Both the position numbers and the translations under genes were made by a program. DNA of 64,000 bases from NCBI RefSeq assembly GCF_029784155.1, contig NC_073693.1, forward strand, positions 222,843,094-222,907,093, read 5' to 3'. Of the stretch, positions 32,565 to 43,717 are shown piece after piece. The notes below the pieces were generated by a model. It was given only the letters and a program-made list of their open reading frames with translations. It did no database searches and was not told the DNA's origin. Positions within the stretch are counted from its first letter, which is position 1. Each line of letters opens with the position of its first letter. The stretch comes from Uranotaenia lowii. Taxonomy: Eukaryota > Arthropoda > Insecta > Diptera > Culicidae.

Positions 32565-32674
32565 TCATTCTTTTAAAGACGCGTTAGGCACAATTTTCCC
32601 GTTTGTTTGGATAACGTGCTCGCTTATATGAAGCCTAATTCTTTTCTGATCATTCTTTTAAAGACGCGTTACTC
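32565..32674 (+). repeat. Direct repeat ATCATTCTTTTAAAGACGCG, 85 bp apart
   Basis: ATCATTCTTTTAAAGACGCGTTA occurs beginning at about 32564 and again at about 32649. The intervening DNA is unique. The first copy abuts the right end of the CACGC-ended element. The arrangement could be a local slippage duplication or an old target duplication. Confidence 0.6.
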
Positions 32675-33169
32675 TGTCGTATAAAGCTTGATGGGAGCAA
32701 TTTATGTGTCGGCGGCAATGTTTATCAAGACATCGAGCAAATGTTTAGATGCAAGACATTAGACGTGAGATAATCAGACATCAGGCATGAGCAGGCTTCA
32801 TTTTGCTCATCTTGATCAAAAGTAGATATTTAGTCAACTTTTTCGCTCCAAAAAATTGTGAGTCCATTTTTAAAGCCCATTTAATTATCGGCTGCTGAGA
32901 GACATGTAGCTAAGCACACCGGGTCTGCTAGTGCTGAAATAAATCATAACCGAAGCATCACAACTTTGTTGTCGATTTCTCAGCCAGTAACTGAGAAGCT
33001 GATGGACATTTCTTCATGCGAAAATGATATTATTAAGGTGACTGTGTGATTGAAATGCTCTACAATAAAATGTGGGCAACTTGATCGCTTTGAGTTTGAA
33101 AGAGCATATTTCTCTCAGGCGTTTGACAAGTAGATGAGAAAAAGTGAGCAAAAATCAAGAGAATCGAAG

Positions 33170-33560
33170 AAGCCTGGGCATGAGACATAAAAACACATCT
33201 CACGTATCCCATTTATGAACATGGGATACGTGAGATGTGCGAAGGTGTGATTTGAAAAGTGATGTGTTGAATGAACGATGCTAAACGTAAGATGAGAGAC
33301 GTGAGAGGTGAGACATGAGGCGTGAGATGTAAAACGTGAGAAGTTAAAATAAGACTCAAGAAAATGATGTGATGCATGGGACGTGCCTAGCTTAAACGAA
33401 AACCAGGCACGAGATGCGAGACATGAGACGTGAAATGTGAGACATGAGTGGTCTGGTCGGATTGATGTGTGCGACATAAGGAAGCGAAACGACGTGTTAG
33501 AAAGTGAGATGAAACATTATGTATGACGAAAGATTAAAAAGGTGAGACTTGAGACCAGTG
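33170..33560. repeat. Degenerate GAGACATGAG/GAGACGTGAG minisatellite
   Basis: Units of about 10 bp (GTGAGATGTG, GAGACGTGAG, GAGACATGAG, GAGATGCGAG) recur irregularly, densest at 33220-33345 and 33405-33475. The open frame at 33115-33477 (minus, Ser/His/Thr-rich) is a by-product of the repeat. A perfect hairpin lies at its left edge. A few related units also occur at about 32755-32795. Confidence 0.75.
33194..33239. repeat. Perfect 19-bp stem hairpin
   Basis: The arm 33194-33212 (CACATCTCACGTATCCCAT) is the exact complement of 33221-33239, with an 8-base loop TTATGAAC. It sits at the edge of the GTGAGATGTG minisatellite, so it probably arose when a unit run was inverted. Confidence 0.9.
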
Positions 33561-34074
33561 ATTGAAATCCTCACCAATTTTCTCATCAGAGGCATTCAAA
33601 ATACACGCTTTGAGGCTTCGCATAGCTATACAGGAGGCGTTACATATACATTCATTCAAACCTCCCCCCATGAGGAGGATCTGCTCTGAAAGATACTATT
33701 CGTTTGCTGCTCCGAACGAACTCTCTCAACGTTCGGTTGCTACATGATGCATGAAGAAGACGAGGCGTACATATTCATTTACGTTGTTGAATTTGAATAA
33801 CTCCAGCCGATAGCTGTCGTTGATGAGAACATCTTCAACCTCGCCACAAAGGTTGAGGCAACAACAAAACAACCGAACTTTTTTCATTGCACAGGCCCGC
33901 AACGTATGGTGCAAAGAGGGGGGAAGAAAAAGAAATGAAAAAACTAGCTGCCTGTGTGCAGTTGCTGTGCAATAATAGCAATAGCAGAAAAACCTCACGC
34001 ATTCGATCCTGGCACAAACGAGAAGACTCGGGTTTGCTCTGCCTTTTGAATTCGGTTCCCTCAAGGTTGTTGTA
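33561..34074. other. Unique DNA flanking a MITE insertion
   Basis: Open frames on both strands (33726-34118 minus, 33887-34075 plus) overlap and resemble no known family. Together with 34930-35144 this was one contiguous stretch before the 853-bp element inserted. Confidence 0.4.
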
Positions 34075-34927
34075 GGGGAAAAGTTCATATAACGCCCCAT
34101 GTGGCTAATACGCGCCACCCTTGTTTTGAAGAATCTGAAGCATTTTAAGCATGCAAAATATTACCAATTTGTTCTAAATGCTGTGATTGGTCATGGCAAG
34201 TATGAATTTTTCCTTAAAATGCTCCTGTGTCGTGATAATTCCACAATTTAGGTTTTTCTTCATTTCGATCTAAATTTTAAAGCACTTTCAATAAGGTGTC
34301 ACCAAGCAGAGAAAAACGAATAAGACAATATTTTCTGACACATCGATAGAGGAGAATCTAAACTACGATTTAATGCTAAAAAATTATACCGAACTCGCTA
34401 TGGTATGCTTTTTATGGGTATGTTTTATCACGGCCCATGCGCTCGTTATAACGCGCCAATCATAGTAGGCTGGAAATAGCATTAATTTTTCAAAAAGGCC
34501 AATTTTCATTGAAAATGAACAAAAAGTCTAAAACCTTGTTTTGAGCGTTAATTCAGCCCAAAAAATCAACTTATATATTTTTTTTAAATTTTGATTAGTC
34601 CACTTTGATTTTATTTTCATTCAAAGTGTCTGTAAGTATTGGTGTGTTTTCGGTCTTCGGCTGCTTTCGGGTGTGTTCGGCTGCTAGGCGCATATTGAAT
34701 ACACGGCGGCGCGTATTTGCAACACAGTTTTGTTCTGTGGCTTTGAATAAGGTTTTTAAAAATCAAGTTTTTGAAGCAACTATAGTCATTTGAGTAATAA
34801 AAAATCATAGGCATTTGTAGAAAACAATTTTCTTCAACGATTGCACCCATTTTTAACACAATTTGTACGTGGAATACATAGAAAATCAGCGATTCGCTTA
34901 GGTGGCGCATAATAGGGCATGTTCCCC
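34075..34927. mobile_element. TA-flanked GGGGAA-ended element (853 bp)
   Basis: The left end is TA|GGGGAAAAGTTCATATAACGCC and the right end, on the minus strand, is TA|GGGGAACATGCCCTATTATGCG. Both are followed inward by a GCGCCACC block. TA lies outside each end (34073-34074 and 34928-34929). A third internal CGCGCC/GGCCCATG stretch lies at about 34430-34455. There is no coding capacity. The superfamily may be Tc1/mariner-like from the TA, but this is not proven. Confidence 0.7.
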
Positions 34928-34929
34928 TA

Positions 34930-35144
34930 ACAGAAGATGAGTGAGAGCCATTAGTTTGGTTTTTTGGATTCGCTGCCTCGAATGTATATTGCTTCATGAA
35001 GGCGGGCCTTGTTGAGAGCGTCATCGGTTTTGTCGTTTTCGCTGCCTCAAAGCAACCTTTGCTTCCGAGTAAAGCGTTGAGCGAGAGATGATTGATCAAA
35101 TCATGCTCAGCAAAATTCAATCAACTCAAAACTGACACCATCTA
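34930..35144. other. Unique DNA between two TA-flanked elements
   Basis: This is a short GC-richer block with a GAGGCAGCGAAAACG-like minus frame, no recognised product and no repeat partner. Confidence 0.35.
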
Positions 35145-36088
35145 CACAGCAAGAAAAATTCGTGTAATTTTAGACCGAAAACGATGCACGAAAACGGAAC
35201 ATCGATTTTGATGTAAAATTCTATCACGATGTATTTTTTTCAAGAATGTAATTTTTGAGGCGTGTAAATTTAGATCGAAAACAATGCACGAAATCGGGCG
35301 ACGAAAGCCGTCGTGTAAAAATACATGGGGATGTAAATTTCAAGATTTATTACCGTAAATATTAGACATCTTTGCTAAATATTCAGTCAGTATTCAGTTG
35401 TCTATGAATGAATACGCTGCTTTTAAAATTTTAATTTCGCATATATTTCCAAAAATAACCTAAAAAGACATACATCATCACGCACACTGTCAGCCTGCAA
35501 TTTTTGTTTCATCCGATGATTCCCAGCACGGTGATGTTGTACAGATGGCCGTCACCAGGATCCTCGATTCGTCCCAGAACACCATCATTTTTCGGTCAGC
35601 GTCACCTCCGCCTGACGAAAATTTCTCCGAAAAATCCCTGCCGCTGCGAAAAATCTTATCTTGCTGCAATGGAGAGAAAACTGATTAATTTCAACAGCAT
35701 TCTTTTGTCAATATGACATTATTATGGACCTACCAGCTTTTGAAGGATTCTGGAAATGCTAGAGCTACGCCTACGACTCGTTTTCGAATATTTTTCTTAC
35801 TTGTTTACTTTTTAACCGACGCGCGCCACACAAGTTTCACATTTCCTTTTAATTTTAAATCAAACATACAATTTTACACTGTTTGTGATATAAAATTCAT
35901 TGACCGCTTGATTTTTACATCACGGAATGTAAAATTATAGCAAAACAATGTATTTCTATTCACTTCACAAAAAAGACTAAAATTACATCAAAAGGAGTTG
36001 AAAATTACATCGTCGTCGATTTACACTTGTAAAAAATTAGACTACTCGTGTTTTAGATTCCGTATACTTTTAGAATTTTTTTGCTGTG
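35145..36088. mobile_element. TA-flanked CACAGC-ended element (944 bp)
   Basis: The left end is TA|CACAGCAAGAAAAATTCG and the right end, on the minus strand, is TA|CACAGCAAAAAAATTC. Inward of each end lies GTAATTTTAGAC or GTCTAATTTTTTAC. The interior repeats TGTAAAATT and TACATC-type motifs (for example 35210-35345 and 35870-36025). No protein is recognisable. TA flanks lie at 35143-35144 and 36089-36090. Confidence 0.75.
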
Positions 36089-36225
36089 TAGGATATGCCA
36101 CTTTCGGTCATTAACGGTTTATTCCAGAACAGCGATCACCATCAAAAAGACGTTACCTAAGACATTTTTAGAGTGTTTGCATTGAAAATGATAAGACGTA
36201 TTGATTGTTAAAACCATACCTTTAT

Positions 36226-36244
36226 CTTCTTCTTCTTCTTCTTC
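36226..36244 (+). repeat. (TTC)n microsatellite
   Basis: About six TTC units occur inside an otherwise unique block. They produce the Glu run of a spurious minus frame (36119-36544). Confidence 0.9.
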
Positions 36245-36329
36245 AACATAGCCAAAATATGTAATCGTATTGTAAAATGGAAGGCTTTTCAACGTGATAT
36301 CTGTTACATTTAAATATGCATTGCACAGA

Positions 36330-36815
36330 TTTCTACGGCCATTTGGTAAATACCGTAAAAAATACTGGAACAAGTGGAGGAATAAAGCGTGGAGTTCCCT
36401 ACCAAACGTTTTATGCTTTATGTACAAAAACTTTAAATAAAAATCATACAATGCAAATGTCTTAAACCGTAAAAAAAGTTGGATTTCACCAAATAGGTTA
36501 TCGTCGCGGCAGGACACATTCATCGCTGGTTCGGAACCATACATGAAAAGTTGGTAGGATCCAGGCTGATGCTGCTTTGATTTTTGATTCTACTGCAACC
36601 GAAGTTTCTACATCTGATTCGTTTCTTCCCACATCCTGTAGATTTATTTATATTGCTACGGCACACTCCAAAATTTAGAACACCTTTGGGGTTATTTTCA
36701 AATGGAATTTATACTGGTTCTTCCATATTGAAACTTTTCTCTTCCTCAGTTAGAACGACTTTTTCACGTAACGAAAACTTTTGACGTCCACGAGAGTCAA
36801 CGCCTACTCAAATTT
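36330..36815. mobile_element. Family M dispersed repeat, copy 1
   Basis: Positions 36480-36815 match 55690-56045 in the same orientation. Shared blocks are GGACACATTC, TCGCTG, GCTGATG/GCTGACG, CATCCTGTAG, GAACGACTTTTTCA and GAGTCAACGCCTACTC. Homology weakens upstream of about 36480. On the minus strand both copies keep a short partly open frame, but the two translations do not share a convincing motif. The class is unknown. Confidence 0.7.
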
Positions 36816-39800
36816 AATTGTGAAAACCATGCTTACTGATGTCTCATTTAACAGGTTTGTACACAAATCGAATACGAACAAATCGGAAATAATAATTTGT
36901 ATAGAAAGGTATTATATTTACACAGTTATGAAAAAATCGTTTTGAAATCCAGTGTTTTATCATACATGGTATGCTTGCTCAGCAAAAAAGGCAAAACCTT
37001 TTATTTCTCGAATCATCTTTAAACTGAGCCATGAATATTTCACGAAAAATAGTTAGAAGAAAATGAACAAAAAATGGATTTTAAATAGGAAAAAAAAATA
37101 AAAGAAAAATTCATGACTGCCAGGAAATTTTCACAATCTGCAACTTATTGACGGTATTTGGATGGCTGGAATCATCCAGGTTTTCCCAGTATGTGCTAAA
37201 TATTATGAAATATGATCTCATTTTTTTCAGGATATGGTAACAAATTGTTTAGTTCATAACTTCTAGAACCTAGTATAGAAATCTAGATTGTTTTTGTGAC
37301 CTATTCTTCATAATCTTCTCTTATTGTTAACTAATAAGAGCAAACGTTTTTAATTTTAAAAATCTCTCACAATCTCAACACGAGCACGAAGAGTTGGAGC
37401 TTTCAATCGTAGCACTATAATTTTTCTTAATAATTTTTCAAAGAAACGTTGGCCTTATCTGAACAAATTAAAATATTTATGTTCGATTGTTAATGTCCTT
37501 TTCAACTTCAGTAACTGAATTGTACTATTCTTTTAGCTTGTTTCAATTAATGTAACAAATTTGACGCCTAGAGACGTTTTGTCAAATGATATCAGCTCGG
37601 AACAAATTTCTAATCCTTCTTCTGTCACTTGGAGTAGAAACATCCCGAGGGGGAGATTATAAAAAATAATCCAAATTTTCAAAAAATTGAAACAGATTGC
37701 ACCCAAACTTGCAAACAATTCACCTTGCACAAAAAAAAACTAGTTATATGAGATAGAACATTTAAAAAAAATTTCGGCCGGGAAAAATATTAATTTCTTC
37801 TTTTTTCACCCTCCCTTAGAAATTTCCAAAGAACCTAAAGGGGGGAATAAATAAAGTTTTAACTATTTAATGGAAATTTCGGATGATTTATCAAAAATCC
37901 GAGAGATCTCAAAAGCAAAAAAACAAATTATGGAAGATGAGAGTTTTATCACCTTTTGTATGTTGGATTTTATTGATTGATTTTTTCGAAAGAAAATTAC
38001 TTGATTTAAGGGTTTTGTGCAACGATATAGTATGCAATCTTATTGCATGCAAGCTTTCATACAACTCATTCCAATTTATTAGTTTATTTTTTTTATTATC
38101 CCCCCCTTGCGATGATCCAACTCCGAGTGACACGAGAAGGATTTGAAATTTGAGCTAATTCAATAAAACACCGATAACTTAATTAATTTCCACCATCGGG
38201 ATAATAAAAAATCTAAGGGGGTGACAAAAGATGAATTTCATATTTATTCCACCCTTATGTATAAACGAACAAAAACGGTTTATTCATTTTACGAAAATAT
38301 GTCATTCCATTGTGATTGAAATCCTCAAAACATTTCACATTGAATCAAAAATAATCTTGATTTGATAAAAAAAAAAGTTTTGAAAATCACTCTTACCAAT
38401 CTCTTTAACTTTTCCGATTCTTGTCTCTCGTCGTTTGGTGAATAGTTTTCAACACCCCAACTCGTCGCATCGCACGGGTCGTAAATTTTACCATCCATGG
38501 ACGGGTTTGAGATTTATGGTAGCGCGAGAGGCGAACATTTTTATCCCCTTTCCTACAACCTGGACACTCTTCGGGGTGTTTTGAAGCGAAGCGTGAATGT
38601 AATGTAGGTTTTTATTCTTCGTGATTGTAATACCATGCATCTCACTTGTTCATTGAAGATGCGTGATCACGTAAAATATGCCGAGACTTCCGGTCACTTG
38701 TTGTTTACTTCTAGGTTAAGGAATGTTTGAGAAAACTTCTCAAGATTTTTCACCTCAAAAGGTCTCTCCTTTTTTCATAGAAGACAAACGCTTTATTTAT
38801 GAGTTTTGATTTGTGTTGAACGAAGAAAAATTGTTTATCATAAGAATAAAGTCAGAGAAAATTGTTTACTCAGGAAAACTACAACTAAAACAAAAATTCT
38901 GAGTTCAAACATAAATTTTGAATTTGCATATCGGAACAATTGTGTTACATTGTTACTCTCATTTAAATTAAAAATAAAAATTAAGGGGTATGAGTCTTGA
39001 AGCCTTGCTTCTGTTTCTTTTGCCTTTAAAAACCAAACCTCAAGAGCTTAGATGGCCTTACAGTCGGCACCAGCACCCTTCCTCGGAGGATCAAATATTT
39101 GCATTCGGAATTATTATTCGTCTTGTTTACACAATCCAAAGCCGTTGCCCATTAGCGATTCAGAGAATGACAACAAACAACAACAGCAGAAAACAAATTT
39201 CGAAAAAATTATCGCATTTCCCGCGCTCGCGGTTTTACGCAACCCTTTTTTTTATCGCGCGTTGCATTGCGTTGCATTTGGTCCGGGAAGAAATTCGCTC
39301 TTCCGCAAAAACACAACTCAAGCAAAAGTTGAAGACGAAAAAAAGTGTACAAATGAAAACAAACATGCTGAAAGCCGCAACACAACCCACAACCAGAAAA
39401 ACATCCTTGAAGGAAGAATAATTCAACAAATGGTAAAAAAGCAGAAAGATAGGTACGCAAAACAAAAGTCAAAAAGTTCATGCCCTTTTGCTGCGGCTTA
39501 TCGTCGTAGAACAATATTCAAAGAAGTACCGGGAGTATTGGTTTTTTTTTTCGTTGTAACATTTGAACCGCTGACGCCCATCGGAAGTGATAATATCTGG
39601 AAGTTTCTGTTCAAAAGGCCAAGTTAGAGCCGATTCACGTTGCCACGTTTTGGTCCTTCGAGCCATAAACGTAATCTTGAGAACTTCTGTCATATTTATA
39701 CAAACTTATCATTATTTTGAATAAATTTTACACATAAAATTGAATAAATTTTACACAGAAATGTGTACATTTTACACAAAAATATGTAAATTTTACAAAT

Positions 39801-39857
39801 CAATCTTTTTATAACTTTTGAACTAAATTTCCCTTTTCATCTTTCCTAACTTTGCAG
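36816..39857. other. AT-rich unique DNA upstream of the candidate exon
   Basis: No repeat family or gene is recognised. The frame at 39052-39627 (191 aa, Lys/Gln/Asn-rich) immediately precedes the candidate exon but has no stop-free continuity with it and looks accidental. Clusters of GTAAATTTTAC-like text occur at 39715-39810. If the exon is real, this stretch is intron. Confidence 0.4.
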
Positions 39858-40069
39858 TGCGCCGTGCCAGGAAGGCATGTTGGGGCCCAGCGGCAATGGC
39901 CGTTTAATGGGACCTGGTGGCAACCTCGGTGCGTCGTCATCGTTGTCGTCGTCAATCGCGCCGCTGCCACCGCCAACCCATCGGAACCTATGGCCACCGA
40001 CGTCGCTCGCGTCCACCGTTGGCAATCGGTCCGTTCCGTTCGAGTTCCACCCAGCAGCCAATGGCGAAG
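39858..40069 (+). CDS. Candidate internal protein-coding exon (unknown gene)
   Basis: A 212-bp GC-rich block stands out sharply from AT-rich surroundings. It is preceded by a good acceptor (CTAACTTTGCAG ending at 39857, with a pyrimidine-rich run before it) and followed by a strong donor (GAAG|GTGAGT, donor G at 40070). The preferred frame is open throughout: the exon starts with the last base of a codon and ends with the first base of the next. It encodes about 70 residues. These begin APCQEGMLGPSGNGRLMG, continue with a Ser-rich run and a PLPPPTHRNLWPPTS stretch, and end FEFHPAANGE. Composition is Gly, Ser and Pro-rich, as in disordered parts of regulatory proteins. Two other frames are also open over much of the block, so coding is not proven. 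No family is recognised, and no neighbouring exon was found within the window. Confidence 0.5.
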
Positions 40070-41079
40070 GTGAGTCTCCTTAGAAGTATACTTAGTAAAA
40101 CACACTCTGGATTCTGGATTTTGAATGAAACATTCAATCCTCAATCTGTTTTTTTTTTGTATATTTTTAAAGTTTGCTTTTCATCTAAAAAGAATTTAAA
40201 AATGATTCCAGTTCATTCCTGGAAAGGAATAAAATTGTTCCCTTAATTTTGATGACCAAACGTCTAACCACCTAAAGACTGGATGCTGACCGAAGCCAGG
40301 CAGTCAGCCAGTCGTCTTTCCTCAGACCATTCAAAGAAGTAATCAATTTTAACAGCTGGAATACAATCAAGAAGAATGACCTTTTTCTTTCCATCTTCGG
40401 CTCCGCCTCACATCTTCTTATTCCTTCAGTCTCTCTCACCCTCGCTGGATCTAATATGTTTTAGCAATTTGATTTATGACTGGCTTATTGTTATGACTAT
40501 GGGAGAATTTGCACCGGTCAAGAGTTCGATCCACAACGATGGACGACGACTGGCACTGACTCAAATGGACTGGACTGGACTTTGAACGATTGTCGCCTCC
40601 CAACTGGACTGGAGGAAGTTGTAGTACATATTCCCATTTGAGGAGCAAAGCTGTTTGAACTTTCTTCCTTTCCATTGCTGTTTGGAATAGCCAGTGGCGA
40701 ACTACTTCTAATCATTCTGTTTCCTTGAAGTGAACTTCTAAATCTTTTGTTCCTTTCAAAAACCTTCCAGAGGAATCTCTCGTATCCGCTGTTTGGTTGG
40801 AACCCTTGACGATGAAGCTTTTTCTCGGTCTTTGTTTTGGCTTCGTTCAATCGAATCTGCTAGTCACTCTAACAGAAAGATATTTTCCTCTGAAAAAAAT
40901 CGCTAAAAAAAAATCAAGTTGAGCCCAAAGAAGCGTTTTATTTTATCTTTCTAGTGATTTTTGTGTAACTATGAATCGTTTCTTATAAACAAATTTTTTA
41001 AAAGTGTCTAAGCTTCACTCTATTGTGTTGGAACCCTACTTGGTTGAATGATTCAACAAAATCAAAGCAATCAAAACGA
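40070..41079. other. Unique DNA downstream of the candidate exon
   Basis: Probable intron if the exon at 39858-40069 is real. Overlapping minus frames at 40451-40850 resemble nothing known. No second exon with paired splice sites stands out. Confidence 0.4.
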
Positions 41080-41310
41080 ACCTTGGCACGATGCTAAGAG
41101 GGGATCCCACTTTTTTGGCCACATCCCGAACTGAGACAGTTTATCTACTAGCGTAGGCACGCATGTTTTTCCGGTCCAAAGTTTTGTCCACCGGACCCGG
41201 TTTCCACCCAGTTTTTTCCACGATTCGGAAGTATGGGGAAAACCATCTCCAATGCTTACTTCTTCCATTTTCACCAACTAACTCAGCGATATGTTGGGGA
41301 AAGTACACTA
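41080..41310 (-). pseudogene. DD37E transposase N-terminal fragment, copy 5
   Basis: On the minus strand the stretch reads EKTGWKPGPVDKTLDRKN, then MRAYASR, a stop, and TVSVRDVAKKVGSPLSIV. This corresponds to the linker and second helix-turn-helix of the DD37E Tc1/mariner group: the VDKTL and SVRDVAKKVG blocks are characteristic. One in-frame stop interrupts it, and the catalytic domain is absent. It lies just before the foldback at 41534-42687 with no visible relationship to it. Confidence 0.7.
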
Positions 41311-41533
41311 TTTGTATGCAATATTGTTGGGCTTTTCCGGTAAAATGCCTCTGATTTTTACACAATGATTTTTGTAAAATTCTAACAACCATTCGAGAGT
41401 GAAATATGCAAAACTAAGAACCAAATCAATGAAAAGAACAAGACTGAATTTAAAAAAACTACTTTTCTTTCTGTGAATCTTTTAAGCCTTATTTGTTAAT
41501 TTTATGAACGCCTTATGAAAAAGAAAACTGTCT

Positions 41534-42687
41534 GTTTTTATTATCGACTTTTTTGGCGAATAATTAATTACAAAATTACTTGCCAGTTGCACTATGAGGC
41601 GGCAAAAAGTATGATTAGGTGTTTTAGACTATTTTGTTATTTTTAAAAATTTTGTATGAAAATTACTATTTTAAATAACTTAAAATAAATTCTAACAAAC
41701 ATTTTGTATAAATAACTTTTAAAGTACGATGCTTGGTGTTATTTTTGACCCTACTTTTTATTTCTATATTTTATATAGATTTCTATATTTTATTTATATA
41801 TATTTTATTTTTTATTTTTAACCGGGTTTTGGACTAATTGGATCATTGAATGATAAATAACATCAAGATATTTCATGAAACTTAAGAGAAAAATGTGCGA
41901 ATTGATTGATCAATAATGAAAAACATTTTTTTTGACAAACCAACGACTACTTTGTTGAGTTTATACTCATTAATGAGTAAAAATTACCCATTTGCATGAT
42001 ATTTTCAGCTTTATTTGACTATAACTCAAAAAACGGTGCTTTAAGGTGCCTGGATCTCTTTCATTGCAGTTTAAGGACTTTATACTAGATTTTGATAGTG
42101 AAAAGTGTATGGGGAAATGCGGGGATTTCTTTGGCAAGGCTTTAAAGTTTTTGACTTTTGAATAAGTTAATTATTTACTCATTTTTATCATAGATCAATT
42201 TAGTGTGTAAAAAATTTGAATGGTTCAAAAGATAGCTTTTAATATAAGCTTTCATATGGTGTACTTAAAATTTGAGAAAAATATATTTTCCATAGAAATA
42301 TATGTGATTTAAATTTATCTCTACATCATATAATTTTTTCAATTTTTCAAAGTCTGATGCCTGTGGTACGTTCAGTATTCAAGATAATGAGTTGAAAAAC
42401 TGGGAATACCTTAGTTAAATACATAAAGTTATTAACTAGTAATAATAAAAAAGTTCAGTTATTGACTTTTTGCCGCCTCAAACCCCATAGTGAGTAGGTC
42501 TGGACGTTTCGAGCTACTTTTGACTTTTCACTCCTTTTCAGCGGACCTTAAATTAAATTTATTTTCTATAATATACCATTTTACTATATTTTTTAAACTT
42601 ACTTAATCTAGCGATTGCAACATACACAATTTTTACAAAAATTTATTCGCCGAAAAAAAGTCGATAAAAAAACAAACAATTTATCAC
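41534..42687. mobile_element. Long-TIR foldback element (about 1.15 kb)
   Basis: The left arm (about 41534-41620) reads TTATCGACTTTTTTGGCGAATAA...CACTATGAGGCGGCAAAAAGT. The right arm (about 42460-42687) is its inverted counterpart with GACTTTTTGCCGCCTCA, CCCATAGTGA and TTATTCGCCGAAAAAAAGTCGATAA. The right arm keeps about 150 bp missing from the left. The interior is AT-rich and non-coding, with a TATTTTATTTATA-type low-complexity run at about 41765-41820. Confidence 0.75.
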
Positions 42688-43717
42688 GGCGATTAGCTAA
42701 TTCAACAAAAAAGGAAACTTTAATCGAACAACAAATTTCGTAGGTTACACAATTTGTATTACAGGTCGCATATTTTTGTAAATTGATAAATATTTCGCAT
42801 CCATTATAAGGCAATAATGCTTTAAAATGAGAAAACATAAATAAAGATAGAATTTATTGAAATAGGATGCAATCTATGATTAAAAGCGTAGAAAATTATG
42901 AAAATTTCACGAATAAAGTTTGAAAAATTGTAGAATATTGCCTTCAAATCTTTGAGAATCGAGCTGGATTTAAACTTTTATGGGTTTTTTTAGCTTGTGA
43001 ATCATTTGGTTACAGATAAATCAACGAAGCTCAGAAGTTGAAGTCCTTATGTAAATTTTTACAGCGAAATTGCAAAATTTTAAACAAGATTCGAATGAGT
43101 CCAAAGTGTCCAAACCTTGAATTTAAGGAATAATCAGCAAATACCTAGAATAGAAATTATTTCTATATTTTGTCCGAAACTCTGAATAATTCAACACGGA
43201 AAATCTCAGTTTATTCGTAAACAAAAATATAGATAGATTTAAAAAATCCAGAAACTGCAAAAAAAGGTTGAGGAGCGGTGGGCTCGATATTTTACCCAAA
43301 GAGGGTGGTGCATACATTTTTTTTTTTTTGAAAAACCACTGATGTAATTGATTAAATCTTTAGAACTGGCTTGTAAAGTTATTAGTTTTCAAATAGTTTC
43401 AAAATTTCAAAACATTTTTTTTTGACTGCTTTTCCAGTTCTGATTTGGACAGGTCTTCAAATGATGCAAATTTCTTCAAATATCTTAACCATTAAAGACT
43501 TTGCATTCTTCGAAATTTAACCAGTTCATGCGACATGAATTTTCAAGAAAATTGCATTTGCGCTATTTGTACAGAATTATTTATTTTGAGCATCGATATG
43601 CTTACTCGATCCATGCCAGAAATCATGAAGTTTCTTCGACATTTATCTAATGTGTGGTTTTTCGCACTTTACAAAATTGTTTTTAACAATTATAGTTTTT
43701 ATACTTATTGCGGAAAA
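42688..43717. other. AT-rich DNA, nothing recognised
   Basis: Long T runs (for example 43318-43330) and no supported gene. Minus frames at 42608-42838 and 43123-43317 are AT-rich chance frames. Confidence 0.4.

Noticed and set aside
33115..33477. 120-aa Ser/His/Thr-rich minus frame
   Set aside because: It is the translation of the GAGACATGAG-type minisatellite.
36119..36544. 141-aa minus frame with a Glu run
   Set aside because: The Glu run is a (TTC)n microsatellite, and the frame straddles the edge of a dispersed repeat.
37800..38260. Possible inverted repeat around CCTCCCTTAG and CTAAGGGGGTG
   Set aside because: The match is short with gaps, and no flanking duplication or dispersed copy was seen.
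39052..39627. 191-aa open frame just before the candidate exon
   Set aside because: Low-complexity Lys/Asn/Gln/Arg-rich translation in AT-rich DNA, overlapped by three other open frames, with no motif and no splice logic linking it to the exon.
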